This document shows positions 7,865 to 16,670 of a DNA stretch of 64,000 nucleotides, piece after piece (position 1 is the stretch's first letter; every line of letters begins with the position of its first letter). The notes under the pieces are model-generated. The model searched no databases. It was not told the origin of the DNA and worked only from the letters and a program-made list of their open reading frames with translations. The stretch lies in assembly GCF_011764545.1 (NCBI RefSeq), contig NZ_AP022870.1, positions 7,074,001 to 7,138,000 of the forward strand, written 5' to 3'. A program made the translations under genes and the position numbers. The stretch comes from Phytohabitans flavus. Its GTDB lineage: Bacteria; Actinomycetota; Actinomycetes; Mycobacteriales; Micromonosporaceae.

Positions 7865-9190
7865 GTGCGGAGCTGGCTGCGGGAGACCGCGGGTGGTCTA
7901 CCCACCACCTTCTGGTACCTCTGGACCGGCACGCTGGTAAACCGCCTCGGCTCGTTCGTCATCATCTTCATGGCGATCTACCTCACCAGCGAGCGGCACT
8001 TCACCCAGACGCAGGCCGGCCTGGTGATCGGTCTCTTCGGCCTGGGTAGCGCGGCGGGGGTGACGGTCGGCGGCGTGCTGGCCGACCGCTGGGGGCGCCG
8101 CCCCACGCTCCTCACCGCGCACCTCGGCGCGGCGACCATGCTGCTGGCGATGGGGTTTGCCCGCGACCTCTGGACAATCACGCTCTGCGCGCTGGTGCTC
8201 GGCTTCTTCATGGACGCCACGCGCCCCGCGTTCCAGGCGATGATGGTCGACGTCGTGCCGGAGCGCGACAGGCTGCGCGCCTTCTCACTCAACTACTGGG
8301 CGATCAACCTCGGCTTCGCCTTCGCCGCGGTGCTCGCCGGCCTCGCCGCGCAGGCCGACTTCCTGCTGCTCTTCGTGGTCGACGCGACCACCACGGTCGC
8401 CACGGCCGCCATCATCTTCGCCAAGGTGCGGGAGACCCGGCGCCCGCAGGGCTTCGGTCGCCGCCGCGACACAAGTACACCAGCGGTCGGCCTGCACACC
8501 GTCTTCGCCGACCGGGTGTTCGTCGGCTTCCTGCTGCTCAACCTGCTCAGCGCCGTGATCTTCCTACAGCACATCTCGATGCTCCCGATCGCGATGGGGC
8601 AGGATGGCCTCTCGCCGTCGACGTTCGGCTGGGTGATCGCACTCAACGGCGTGCTCATCGTCGCGGGCCAGCTCTTCGTGCCCCGCCTGATCCGCGGTCG
8701 TGATCGCTCCCGCACGCTCGCCGTCGCCTCGCTTGTCACGGGGCTCGGCTTCGGCCTGACCGCCGCGGCCGACGCGCCCTGGCTGTACGCGGTCACGGTG
8801 CTCATCTGGACCATGGGCGAGATGCTCACGTCACCCTCCAACGCCACGCTTATCGCCGAGCTGTCGCCGTCCGCCATCCGCGGGCGCTATCAGGGTGTTT
8901 TCTCCCTCTCCTGGTCGGGGGCCGCGTTCCTGGCGCCGACGCTGGGCGGCTTCGTCATGCAGCACGGCGGCAACACCGCGCTGTGGCTGGGCACGGCGGG
9001 CATCGGCGCCGCCGTCGCGGTCGGCCATATCCTCTCCGGTCCCTCCCGCGAGCGCCGCGTGGCCACACTCGCCGCGGCGTCGGCGTCTCCGGCCCCCGCA
9101 CCGCCCGCCCCCGCCCCGACCGCCGCCCTTGGCGCGGCTGTCGCGGACGAGGCCGTGCCAGCCACCGACGATCTCAGCAGGGTCTCCTGA
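7865..9190 (+). CDS. MFS transporter, drug:H+ antiporter type
   Basis: 441 residues with about 12 hydrophobic segments. The MFS signature between helices 2 and 3 is GGVLADRWGRRPTLLT; further intracellular-loop sequences include MDATRPAFQAMMVDVVPE and RGRYQGVFSLSWSGAAFLAP. GTG 7865 has an upstream GGGGGAGG Shine-Dalgarno-like stretch. The last ~40 residues are Ala/Pro-rich and probably a disordered cytoplasmic tail. The substrate cannot be inferred; similarity is to efflux-type MFS. It converges on the CoA-transferase gene with 6 bases between stops. Confidence 0.88.
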   Translation: MRSWLRETAGGLPTTFWYLWTGTLVNRLGSFVIIFMAIYLTSERHFTQTQAGLVIGLFGLGSAAGVTVGGVLADRWGRRPTLLTAHLGAATMLLAMGFARDLWTITLCALVLGFFMDATRPAFQAMMVDVVPERDRLRAFSLNYWAINLGFAFAAVLAGLAAQADFLLLFVVDATTTVATAAIIFAKVRETRRPQGFGRRRDTSTPAVGLHTVFADRVFVGFLLLNLLSAVIFLQHISMLPIAMGQDGLSPSTFGWVIALNGVLIVAGQLFVPRLIRGRDRSRTLAVASLVTGLGFGLTAAADAPWLYAVTVLIWTMGEMLTSPSNATLIAELSPSAIRGRYQGVFSLSWSGAAFLAPTLGGFVMQHGGNTALWLGTAGIGAAVAVGHILSGPSRERRVATLAAASASPAPAPPAPAPTAALGAAVADEAVPATDDLSRVS

Positions 9191-9196
9191 GACGCC

Positions 9197-10354
9197 TCAA
9201 TCCTGGCGAGCGGCCTGGTGAGCCACGCCGGCGGCGAGCAGGGCCTCGGCGTCGGGGACGGACCACTCCTCCAGTACCGCGCGGGTGTGCTCGCCCGGCA
9301 GCGGTGGGGGCAGGGACGGTGGAGCGGCGGGCGTTGCCGAGAAACGCGGGGCCGCTGCGGGCTGCCGGACGCCGTGCGCCTCGACGAAGACGCCACGCGC
9401 GCTCAGATGCGGATCGGCCGGTGCCTCGCCGAGCGACAGCACCGGTGCCACGCAGGCGTCGCTGTCCGCGAAGACCTCTGTCCACTCGTCACGGGTACGG
9501 GTGGCGACCCGGGCGGCGATGAGGGTGCGGAGGCGGGGCCAGGACAGGAGATCGAGTTGATCGGGCGTCCCAGCCGAGTCCAAGCCCAGCCGGTCAGCGA
9601 ACTCGGCGTAGAACTTCGGCTCCAGCGGCCCCACCGCCAGGTGGCGACCGTCAGCCGTCTCGTACACGCCGTAGAAGGGCGCGCCCCCGTCGAGGAGGTT
9701 GGCGCCGCGCCGGTCCTGCCATGCTCCACTGTAGAGCAGGCCGTAGAGCTGGGTGGCCAGAAGCGTTGCGCCGTCTACGATCGCGGCGTCGACCACCTGG
9801 CCCGAGCCGGTGCGCTGGGCCTGCCACAGCGCGGCGAGCACACCAGCTACGAGCAGCATCCCGCCGCCGCCGTAGTCGCCGAGCAGGTTGAGCGGTGGCA
9901 CCGGCGGGCCGTCCGCTGGGCCGATCGCGTGCAGGACACCGGTGCGCGCCAGGTAGGTGATGTCGTGGCCGGCGGTGGTGGCGAGCGGGCCGTCCTGACC
10001 CCAGCCGGTAACCCGGCCGTACACGAGGCGTGGGTTGACCGCGTGACACTCGGCCGGTCCGATGCCCAACCGTTCGGCGACGCCCGGCCGGAAGCCCTCG
10101 ATGAGCACGTCTGCGGAGGCCGCGAGGGTACGGACCAAAGCCGCGCCTTCGGGTCGCTTGAGGTCGACCGCGATGGAGCGCTTGCCCCGGCCTTGCAGGT
10201 CTTCGCGGGGTGGCAGCGGTACGGCAGGTACGCCCACGCGATCGACGCGCACGACGGCGGCACCGAGATCGGCGAGCACCATACCGGCGAAGGGAGCGGG
10301 CCCGAGCCCGGCAATTTCGATAACCGTCAACCCGCGAGCGGTCCAACCATGCAC
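9197..10354 (-). CDS. CaiB/BaiF family CoA-transferase (alpha-methylacyl-CoA racemase-like)
   Basis: About 385 residues. Family marks are LTVIEIAGLGPAPFAGMVLA at the N-terminus, DVLIEGFRPGVAERLGIG, a GWGQDGPLATTAGHDITY block and LLGDYGGGGMLL holding the expected catalytic Asp. The PAP-type N-terminus and HDITYLARTG resemble alpha-methylacyl-CoA racemases (Amacr/Mcr) more than formyl-CoA transferases. Substrate is probably a branched acyl-CoA, by inference. GTG 10354 is preferred over an upstream GTG at 10402 because family similarity starts near here. No SD is strong at either start. Confidence 0.85.
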   Translation of the reverse strand: MHGWTARGLTVIEIAGLGPAPFAGMVLADLGAAVVRVDRVGVPAVPLPPREDLQGRGKRSIAVDLKRPEGAALVRTLAASADVLIEGFRPGVAERLGIGPAECHAVNPRLVYGRVTGWGQDGPLATTAGHDITYLARTGVLHAIGPADGPPVPPLNLLGDYGGGGMLLVAGVLAALWQAQRTGSGQVVDAAIVDGATLLATQLYGLLYSGAWQDRRGANLLDGGAPFYGVYETADGRHLAVGPLEPKFYAEFADRLGLDSAGTPDQLDLLSWPRLRTLIAARVATRTRDEWTEVFADSDACVAPVLSLGEAPADPHLSARGVFVEAHGVRQPAAAPRFSATPAAPPSLPPPLPGEHTRAVLEEWSVPDAEALLAAGVAHQAARQD

Positions 10355-10617
10355 CGACTCTAAGCGGGGCGGGATCTTCGGCCCGGCGGCGGCGGACGAC
10401 ACTCACCCCCGTAAGCGTCGCCCGCAGTCGCCGCCGGTCTTTAGGTGGCGCCGTCCCCCAACGGCGTTTGGTTGCCACCCATCCCCCAGCACCTGTCCTG
10501 ACGCGGTCCCGACGACGGACCAGAGTTCCCCCGAACTGTTTTGCCAGGTGCGGCGCGTGTAGATCACGCTACGGCGCAACACTTTCTTGACACAAGGCGA
10601 TTACGTTGTCTCGCCCG

Positions 10618-11124
10618 TCACACGTTTGGCTGCTGCCCAGCGGGGAACATGTGGGCGAAAGCCTGGAGGTTAGCCAGTGACTCACCGCGCTTGACCCGCC
10701 ACTCCCATTCGCGCCGGATCGCCGTACCAAAGCCGATTTCGAGCATCGTGTCGAACGATTCGTCCGCGTACGTCAGCACGGATCCGAGCAGCCGATCAAG
10801 CTCGTCCTCGTCGAGTCCGGACAGTCCCACTCGGCCAGTCAGATAAACGTCACCAACGTTATCGATGGAAAAGGCCACACCGTACATCCGGGCGTTGCGC
10901 CGCAGTAACCACGCCCAGAGCTCCTCGCGCCGCTCGTCCGGCTGCCGCATCACGAACGCCTCGACGCGCAGCGCGTGCTCGCCCACGATGAGGTTGCATA
11001 CGGTCTTGAGCTTGTGGGTGCCGGGCAGCGTCACCGCGTACGACAGCTCGCCGGTCGCCTCGCACGGCAGCTCCCGCTCCGCGCAGACCGCCTCGATGAG
11101 CGCGCCGACCTCGGCCCGGCTCAT
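10618..11124 (-). CDS. YbjN domain-containing protein
   Basis: 168 residues of the YbjN alpha/beta fold, a family related to type III secretion chaperones but widespread and of unproven function. Recognisable blocks are LSYAVTLPGTHKLKTVCNLIVGEHALRVEAFV and LLRRNARMYGVAFSIDNVGDVYLTGRV. Its ATG shares one base with the mshA stop, so it is probably cotranscribed and translationally coupled. Mycobacterial Rv0487 has the same place next to mshA. Confidence 0.88.
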   Translation of the reverse strand: MSRAEVGALIEAVCAERELPCEATGELSYAVTLPGTHKLKTVCNLIVGEHALRVEAFVMRQPDERREELWAWLLRRNARMYGVAFSIDNVGDVYLTGRVGLSGLDEDELDRLLGSVLTYADESFDTMLEIGFGTAIRREWEWRVKRGESLANLQAFAHMFPAGQQPNV

Positions 11125-12524
11125 CAGGCCAGGGCCCTCAACGCCGCGGCGTCCAGCGACGAGGCCAGCCGCTCGCGATGCTCGGTCACCGCCTCACGGT
11201 AGACCGCGAGCAGTCCGGACACCGTACGGGTCCAGGAGAAGTTGCGGGCGTGTCCGACCGCGCCGGCGGCCAACTCGTCGCGCCGCCTCGGGCAGGCCAG
11301 CAGCTTGCCGAGCACGATCGCCCAGTCGGCCGGGTCGTGCCCGTCGACGAGCACGCCGCTGACGCCGTCGTGTACCGCCGTAACCAGACCGCCGACCGCG
11401 GCCGCCACCACCGGCGTACCGCATGCCTGCGCCTCCAGCGCGACGAGCCCGAACGACTCGTTGTACGACGGCACCGCCACGAGGTCGGCCGCGCGGTAGA
11501 GGGCCGGCAGGTCCTCACCTGTCTGCGGCGGCAGGAAGCGGACCGAGTCGGCGACGCCAAGCGAGTCAGCGAGATCGATGAGCGCGGTGGGCCGCTCGAG
11601 ACCGCTCCCGCTTGGCCCGCCGCAGACCACGACGGTCACCTGCTCGGCCATCTCGGGCTCCCGGTCGCGCAGGGCGGCCAGCGTGCGCAGCAGCACGTCG
11701 GGCGCCTTGAGCGGCTGGATGCGACCGACGAACGCGACGATGTACCCCCGCTCGGGCAGCCCCAGTCGGCGCCGCGCGGCGGCCCGGCCACCGGCGCCGG
11801 GGCGGAAGCGATCGAGGTCGACGCCCGGCTCCACCACTGAGACGCGGGCCGGGTCGGCCTCGTACCGCGTGATGAGGTCGCGGGCCTCGGCCTGGGTGTT
11901 GGCGACAAGCCGGTCCGCGACGGCGACCACCTGCTCTTCGCCCACGACGCGAGCCAGCGGCTCGGGCCGGTCACCCGCGGCCAGCTGCGTGTTCTTGACC
12001 TTGGCGAGCGTGTGCGCGGTGTGCACCAGCGGTACGCCCCACCGCTCCTTGGCCAGCCAGCCGACCTGCCCGGAGAGCCAGTAGTGCGAGTGGATCAGGT
12101 CGTAGTAGCCCGGCGGGTGCGCGGCCTCGGCGCGCAGCACCCCGTTGGTGAACGCGCACATCTGGCCCGGCAGGTCTTCCTTCGCGAGCCCTTCGAGCGG
12201 CCCGGAGATGATGTGCCGGACGGTCACCCCTGGTGCCATCTCCACGCACCCGGGCCGTTCGCGCGATGTGGCCCGGGTGAAGATCTCCACCTCGACCCCG
12301 GCCTCGGCGAGGCGGCGGGCGACCTCGACCACGTAAACGTTCAGGCCACCGGCGTCACCGGTGCCTGGCTGGTCGAGCGGTGAGGTGTGTACCGACAGGG
12401 TGGCGATGCGCCGTGGCGTCGGCCAGTGCGACACGCGTACTCCTTCCACGACGGCAGTCTCTGCCCCCGGCATTGCAACCCCCGTGGCGGGATTCATCTT
12501 CCCGATCACCAGTTGAGCGCGCAT
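11124..12524 (-). CDS. mshA: D-inositol-3-phosphate glycosyltransferase MshA
   Basis: 466 residues; GT4 enzyme transferring GlcNAc from UDP-GlcNAc to 1D-myo-inositol 3-phosphate, the first step of mycothiol synthesis. N-terminal HTSPLDQPGTGDAGGLNVYV is the MshA acceptor-site signature, followed by DLIHSHYWLSG and VHTAHTLAKVKN. The C-terminal GT-B half has FVGRIQPLKAPDVLL and the nucleotide-sugar motif YNESFGLVALEAQACGTPVVA. The start at 12524 gives an N-terminal extension before RIATLSVHTSP that may be partly untranslated. The last mycothiol gene, mshD, is also in this window. Confidence 0.95.
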   Translation of the reverse strand: MRAQLVIGKMNPATGVAMPGAETAVVEGVRVSHWPTPRRIATLSVHTSPLDQPGTGDAGGLNVYVVEVARRLAEAGVEVEIFTRATSRERPGCVEMAPGVTVRHIISGPLEGLAKEDLPGQMCAFTNGVLRAEAAHPPGYYDLIHSHYWLSGQVGWLAKERWGVPLVHTAHTLAKVKNTQLAAGDRPEPLARVVGEEQVVAVADRLVANTQAEARDLITRYEADPARVSVVEPGVDLDRFRPGAGGRAAARRRLGLPERGYIVAFVGRIQPLKAPDVLLRTLAALRDREPEMAEQVTVVVCGGPSGSGLERPTALIDLADSLGVADSVRFLPPQTGEDLPALYRAADLVAVPSYNESFGLVALEAQACGTPVVAAAVGGLVTAVHDGVSGVLVDGHDPADWAIVLGKLLACPRRRDELAAGAVGHARNFSWTRTVSGLLAVYREAVTEHRERLASSLDAAALRALA

Positions 12525-12598
12525 CTAACGTGGTGCCAGACGTGATCCAGCTCTCTTCCGGCGGCGGGTCGGACCGCCCGGTAAGGAAGAATCGCCCC

Positions 12599-13366
12599 AT
12601 GACTCCCTCGATCGCGATCGTGACCGGCGCCTCCAGCGGGATCGGCGCCGCCACCGCCCGCCGGCTGGCCGCCGAAGGCTTCCACGTCGTCGCCGCCGCT
12701 CGGCGTGCCGACCGGTTGGACGAGCTGGTCAAGGAGATCGCCGCGGCCGGTGGCGAGGCCACGGCCCTGACCTGCGACGTCACCTCCGACGAGTCGGTGT
12801 CCGCGCTGGCCGCCGCCGTGGCCGAGCTCGGCCGGCCGGTCACCGTCCTGGTCAACAACGCCGGCGGCGCGCGCGGCCTCGACCCGGTGGAGACCGGGTC
12901 GGTCTCCGACTGGCAGTGGATGTTCGACGTGAACGTCCTGGGCACCGTCCGCGTCACGCAGGCGTTCCTGCCCGCTCTCGACGCGTCAGGCGCCGGCACC
13001 ATCGTGGTACTCAGCTCCACGGCCGGACTCATCGTGTACGAGGGTGGGGGCGGCTACGCGGCCGCCAAGCACGCCCAGACCGCGGTCGCCGAGACGTTGC
13101 GGCTGGAGCTGAGCGGCAGGCCGATCCGGGTCATCGAGATCGACCCGGGCATGGTGCGCACCGAGGAGTTCGGGCTGACCCGCTTCGGCGGTGACACGCA
13201 GAGGGCCGAGGCCGTGTACGCGGGCGTGGCCGAGCCGCTCGTCGCGGACGACATCGCCGACTGCATCGCGTGGACGGTGACCCGCCCGCACTACGTCAAC
13301 ATCGACCGCATCGTCGTACGCCCGCTCGCCCAGGCCGCCCAGCACAAGGTGCACCGGGTGCTCTGA
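12599..13366 (+). CDS. Short-chain dehydrogenase/reductase
   Basis: 255-residue classical SDR. The NAD(P) motif is VTGASSGIGAA (residues 7-17) with an AARRADRL segment after strand 2 favouring NADPH. LVNNAGGARG marks strand 4; the catalytic Ser is in VVLSSTAG and the YxxxK in GYAAAKHAQ. The C-terminal IDRIVVRPLAQAAQHKVHRVL is typical of the YdfG/serine-3-dehydrogenase-like branch. The stop overlaps the ATG of the methyltransferase gene by one base, so the two are coupled. A similar SDR (Rv0484c) lies near murB and mshA in mycobacteria. Confidence 0.9.
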   Translation: MTPSIAIVTGASSGIGAATARRLAAEGFHVVAAARRADRLDELVKEIAAAGGEATALTCDVTSDESVSALAAAVAELGRPVTVLVNNAGGARGLDPVETGSVSDWQWMFDVNVLGTVRVTQAFLPALDASGAGTIVVLSSTAGLIVYEGGGGYAAAKHAQTAVAETLRLELSGRPIRVIEIDPGMVRTEEFGLTRFGGDTQRAEAVYAGVAEPLVADDIADCIAWTVTRPHYVNIDRIVVRPLAQAAQHKVHRVL

Positions 13367-14162
13367 TGCCCGCCCGGCCGCAGGGTGAGATCACCCGCGG
13401 GACCACCAACCCCAACCGCCTGCGGCGGGTGGATCGCTGGATCGCGGCCAGGCTGGGCGGCACGCTGCGGGACGTGCCCGATCCGCTCGTGGTCGACCTC
13501 GGGTACGGCGAGAGCCCGGTGACCACTGTCGAGCTGCACAGCCGCTTGACGGCGGTACGCCCCGACGTGCGCGTGGTGGGGCTGGAGATCGACCCCGCGC
13601 GGGTGGCCGCCGCCGCGCCGGTAGCCGAGCCCCGGGTCTCACGTTCGCGCGCGGCGGCTTCGAGCTGGCCGGCCTGCGCCCAGTGGTCGTACGCGCCTTC
13701 AACGTGCTGCGCCAGTACGAGGAGGCGGCCGTGGAGGTGGCCTGGCGAACGATGACCGCGGCGCTCGCTCCGGGTGGCGCGGTCGTCGAGGGTACCTGCG
13801 ACGAGCTGGGCCGCCTCGCCTCCTGGGTACTGCTCGACGCGGCCGGCCCGCAGACGCTCACGCTCGCCGCCAAGCTCTCCACCTTGGACACACCCGCCAC
13901 GCTCGCCGAGCGGCTGCCCAAGGCGCTCATCCACCGAAACGTGCCGGGCGAGCCGATCCACGCGTTAGTCTCCGCATTGGACGACGCCTGGCGGGATGCG
14001 GCACCATACGCCACCTTCGGGCCTCGTCAGCGGTGGTTACGCACAGTATCCACCGTACGCGCCGCAGGTTGGCCGATCGAGGACCGGCCAGCACGTTGGC
14101 GCCTGGGCGAGATAACGGTCAGATGGCAGACCGTCGCACCGAGTTACCTAACCAGCAGGTGA
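13366..14162 (+). CDS. Class I SAM-dependent methyltransferase-like protein (one apparent frameshift)
   Basis: Two overlapping partial readings make one protein of about 265 residues. The first (from ATG 13366) has LVVDLGYGESPVTTVELHSRL and VVGLEIDPARVAAA, a Rossmann SAM-binding start. The second continues LTFARGGFELAGLRP, VVRAFNVLRQYEE and LAPGGAVVEGTCDELGR. One extra G in the run at 13634-13636 joins them as ...EPRGLTFARGG. The target is unknown. Coupled to the upstream SDR gene. Whether the break is real or a sequencing error cannot be decided here. Confidence 0.8.
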
Positions 14163-14216
14163 ATCGTTGAGAAAGCGGCCAATACTTTTCGTAGACGATC
14201 AAACCTGGAGTAATCG

Positions 14217-14693
14217 GTGCGTACAAAGCTGCGGATGGCGGCTGCAGCCGCTCTCGTTACCATCCCGTTGACCGTGCTCGGCGCCAGCGCGATGCTCTCC
14301 TCCGCGCAGGCGGCCACGGCACCGGGTGACTGCACAGGCTACGAATGCCACACCACAGAGCCAACGACCAGGCCGACGAGCCACCGGCCGACCCACCGGC
14401 CGACCCACCGGCCCCCAACCCACAAGCCGACCACGAAGCCACCCACGACGCCGCCCACCACGCCTCCGACGACGCCACCGACCACGCCACCCACGACGCC
14501 GCCGACCACGCCTCCGACAACCGCGCCGACGACCGCCCCGCCCACCGTGGCTCCCACCACGCCACCGGCGCTGCCGACGACCGGTGACTCGACGGGGAAC
14601 ATCGCGCTGGCCGGCGCCGTGCTCGTGGGTTCCGGAGCGGCGTTGGGCCTCGGCGCCTACGCGTTCTCCCGCCGGCGCCGCTTCGAGGGCTGA
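14217..14693 (+). CDS. LPTTG-anchored, Pro/Thr/His-rich cell-wall protein
   Basis: 158 residues: signal peptide (1-33, ending SSAQA), a short mature head with two Cys (GDCTGYECH), a His/Arg/Pro/Thr stretch (SHRPTHRPTHRPPTHK), seven PPTT units, then LPTTGDSTG, a hydrophobic helix and the basic tail RRRRFEG. That final tripartite arrangement is a sortase sorting signal, so the protein is probably linked covalently to peptidoglycan. No folded domain is apparent; it may be a wall spacer or a metal-binding surface polymer. GTG 14217 follows a CTGGAG SD-like sequence. A terminator lies just downstream. Confidence 0.8.
   Translation: MRTKLRMAAAAALVTIPLTVLGASAMLSSAQAATAPGDCTGYECHTTEPTTRPTSHRPTHRPTHRPPTHKPTTKPPTTPPTTPPTTPPTTPPTTPPTTPPTTAPTTAPPTVAPTTPPALPTTGDSTGNIALAGAVLVGSGAALGLGAYAFSRRRRFEG
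14439..14522 (+). repeat. Tandem 12-base repeat encoding PPTT units
   Basis: Seven consecutive in-frame 12-base units each encode Pro-Pro-Thr-Thr, with silent differences in third positions, followed by a variant APTT. The unit-to-unit codon variation argues against very recent slippage. The tract forms the flexible stalk between the His-rich section and the LPTTG sorting signal. Confidence 0.85.
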
Positions 14694-14699
14694 GCCGCG

Positions 14700-15773
14700 T
14701 CACAGCTCACAGTTGACCAGGACCGGTTCGGGGTGGAGCGTCACCCCGAACCGGTTTTTCACACCGTCCCGGATCTCCCGGGCCAGGCCGAGCAGCTCGG
14801 CCGTGGAGCCGTCCCCGCGATGCGTGAGGGCGAGCGTGTGCTTCGTGGAGATGCCGACCGGGCCGGAGCCGTACCCCTTCGTGAAACCCGCCTTGTCGAT
14901 CAGCCAGGCCGCGCTGACCTTGACGACGCCGTCAGGTCCCGGCCACGACGGCGGCTCGCCCACGCCGTTCGCGCGATCGAGGAGCGCCGTGTACGCCGCA
15001 GCCTCCAGCACCGGGTTGGTGAAGAACGAGCCGACCGAGCGGGTGTCCGGATCGGACGGGTCGAGCACCATGCCCTTGCCGGCCCTCAGCGCCAGCACCG
15101 CCGCCCGCGCGTCGGCCAGAGGCACCCGCTGACCGATCTCCACGCCCAGCGCGCGGGCCAGCTCGGCGTACCGTACCGGCGCCGACTCGGGCGAGCGGGC
15201 CAGGCGGAAGTCGACCGAGAGCACCACCCAGCGGTCACTGTGCTTGAAAACGCTGGCCCGGTACGCGAAGCCGCACTCCTCGGGCGTCATCACCCGGCGC
15301 TCGCCCGTGGTCCGGTCGAGGGCCTGTACCGCCGTGATGGTCTCGGCGACCTCCTGGCCATACGCCCCCACGTTTTGGATCGGGGTGGCGCCGGCCGACC
15401 CGGGGATGCCGGAGAGGCATTCGATGCCGGACCACCCAGCGTCCACGGCCTGGGCCACCACGCTGTCCCACGACTCGCCGGCTTGGACCGTCACGGTCAC
15501 CGTCTCGGGCTCGGCCTCGCGGACTGTCACGCCAGTGGAGCGGACCAGGACCACGATGCCGGGGTAGTCGTCGTCGCCGACGACGACGTTGCTACCGCCC
15601 GCCAGAATGAACGAGTTCGCGGGGCTTTGCGCCAGCTCATCCGCGTTGGTAGCGACCAATATCCGCTGCGCTTGGCCACCGAGACGCAGGGTGGTGTAGG
15701 CCGAGAGCGAATCGGGCACGGACGGTTGGGCGGCAGTCGGCAGTTCGGCGCTAACGTCGGGCACGCCATTCAC
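14700..15773 (-). CDS. murB: UDP-N-acetylenolpyruvoylglucosamine reductase MurB
   Basis: 357 residues; NADPH/FAD-dependent reduction giving UDP-MurNAc, a committed step of peptidoglycan synthesis. FAD-binding marks are YTTLRLGGQAQRI, FILAGGSNVVVGDD and GIPGSAGATPIQNVGAYGQE; the proton-donor Ser is in RSVGSFFTNPVL and the C-terminal Glu in LHPEPVLVN. This is the type I form. GTG 15773 is chosen near the family start; other GTGs nearby remain possible. Its 3' coding end contains a terminator for the convergent LPTTG gene. Confidence 0.96.
   Translation of the reverse strand: MNGVPDVSAELPTAAQPSVPDSLSAYTTLRLGGQAQRILVATNADELAQSPANSFILAGGSNVVVGDDDYPGIVVLVRSTGVTVREAEPETVTVTVQAGESWDSVVAQAVDAGWSGIECLSGIPGSAGATPIQNVGAYGQEVAETITAVQALDRTTGERRVMTPEECGFAYRASVFKHSDRWVVLSVDFRLARSPESAPVRYAELARALGVEIGQRVPLADARAAVLALRAGKGMVLDPSDPDTRSVGSFFTNPVLEAAAYTALLDRANGVGEPPSWPGPDGVVKVSAAWLIDKAGFTKGYGSGPVGISTKHTLALTHRGDGSTAELLGLAREIRDGVKNRFGVTLHPEPVLVNCEL
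14722..14759 (+). terminator. Intrinsic terminator of the LPTTG gene, inside convergent murB
   Basis: A perfect 13-base inverted repeat (ACCGGTTCGGGGT at 14722-14734, its complement at 14743-14755) with an 8-base loop is followed by a T5 run ending at 14759. On the + strand it lies 29 bases after the LPTTG-protein stop. The same bases encode the C-terminal part of MurB on the other strand. Confidence 0.85.
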
Positions 15774-15832
15774 CCTAGGCTGGACTCCGCGAGGGCAACC
15801 CAAGGGCCGCCCAGCCGCGTCAGGAGGGTGTT

Positions 15833-16603
15833 ATGACCAGCAGACTGCACGGGTCGAAGGACTTCTGGATCGCGGGGCTGCGGGCCGAGGGTCCGCCTTT
15901 CCACGACGCGGTCACCCAGGCCCCTCCCGACACGCCGGTGCCCTCCTGCCCCGAGTGGACCGTCACGGACCTCGTCCACCACCTCGGTTCGCTGTACCAG
16001 TGGGTGCGCGGGCACGCCGCCCGAGGCGTCACGTCGCCCCCGGAGCCCCGCCGTGCGACCGTCCCCGAGGGCGCCCCGACCGGACCCGCCGCCGTCGAGT
16101 GGTGGCAGGGTGAGTACAAGGCGCTGATCGACACGCTCGAGGCGCTCGACCCCGAGCTCCCGGCGTGGAACTGGGCGCCTCAGGCCAAGAAGGCCGGCTT
16201 CTGGCATCGCCGGATGGCGCACGAGACCGCCGTACACAGGTGGGACGCGCAGATGGCGATCGGAGCCGGCGAGCCCGTGGAGGCCAAGCTCGCGGTCGAC
16301 GGCGTGAGCGAGGTGCTGGACACCTGGCTGCCCGCCGGCCGCCGTCACAACCCCAGCTCGCGGCAGGGTGTGGTGCACCTTGTGGCGACCGACGCGGCGC
16401 AGGAGTGGTTCCTCCGGCTGCGCGGTGAGGGGGTGGCGCTGCTCGACACCGGCACGCTGCTGGACACCGACGAGCACCCCGCTCGGGCCTATGCGGCGGG
16501 CACGGCGAGCGACCTGTTGCTGGCCCTCTACGGCCGGGTGGGCTTCGACGTGCTCGACGTCACGGGCGACGTTACGCTGCTCGATTGCCTCCGTACGGGC
16601 TGA
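15833..16603 (+). CDS. Maleylpyruvate isomerase family mycothiol-dependent enzyme
   Basis: 256 residues of the DinB/MDMPI fold. Metal-ligand positions typical of the family are visible: DLVHHLGSLYQWV (His near residue 50) and HRRMAHETAVHRWD (two His near 130-140). The C-terminal part (HLVATDAAQEWF, ASDLLLALYGR) matches the MDMPI C-terminal domain. Such proteins use mycothiol as cofactor or substrate, fitting the mshA and mshD genes here. The substrate is unknown; many homologues are not true maleylpyruvate isomerases. Confidence 0.85.
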   Translation: MTSRLHGSKDFWIAGLRAEGPPFHDAVTQAPPDTPVPSCPEWTVTDLVHHLGSLYQWVRGHAARGVTSPPEPRRATVPEGAPTGPAAVEWWQGEYKALIDTLEALDPELPAWNWAPQAKKAGFWHRRMAHETAVHRWDAQMAIGAGEPVEAKLAVDGVSEVLDTWLPAGRRHNPSSRQGVVHLVATDAAQEWFLRLRGEGVALLDTGTLLDTDEHPARAYAAGTASDLLLALYGRVGFDVLDVTGDVTLLDCLRTG

Positions 16604-16615
16604 CGCGGACCCCGT

Positions 16616-16631
16616 CCACCGCGCTCCGTGG
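16616..16631 (+). promoter_or_regulatory. Possible LacI-type operator upstream of beta-glucosidase
   Basis: A 16-base imperfect dyad (CCAC at one edge, GTGG at the other, 12 of 16 symmetric positions) lies just before a CATAAT -10-like hexamer at 16634-16639, 40 bases before the GH1 start. LacI-family operators are dyads in such positions. Symmetry is incomplete, so this is a weak candidate. Confidence 0.25.
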
Positions 16632-16670
16632 CACATAATCGTAAGGACCGTGCCAGGGCGTGGTGAGGGG

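Noticed and set aside
10586..10592. TTGACA-like hexamer on the plus strand near 10587
   Set aside because: No downstream plus-strand gene and no -10 at proper distance; the flanking genes are on the minus strand.
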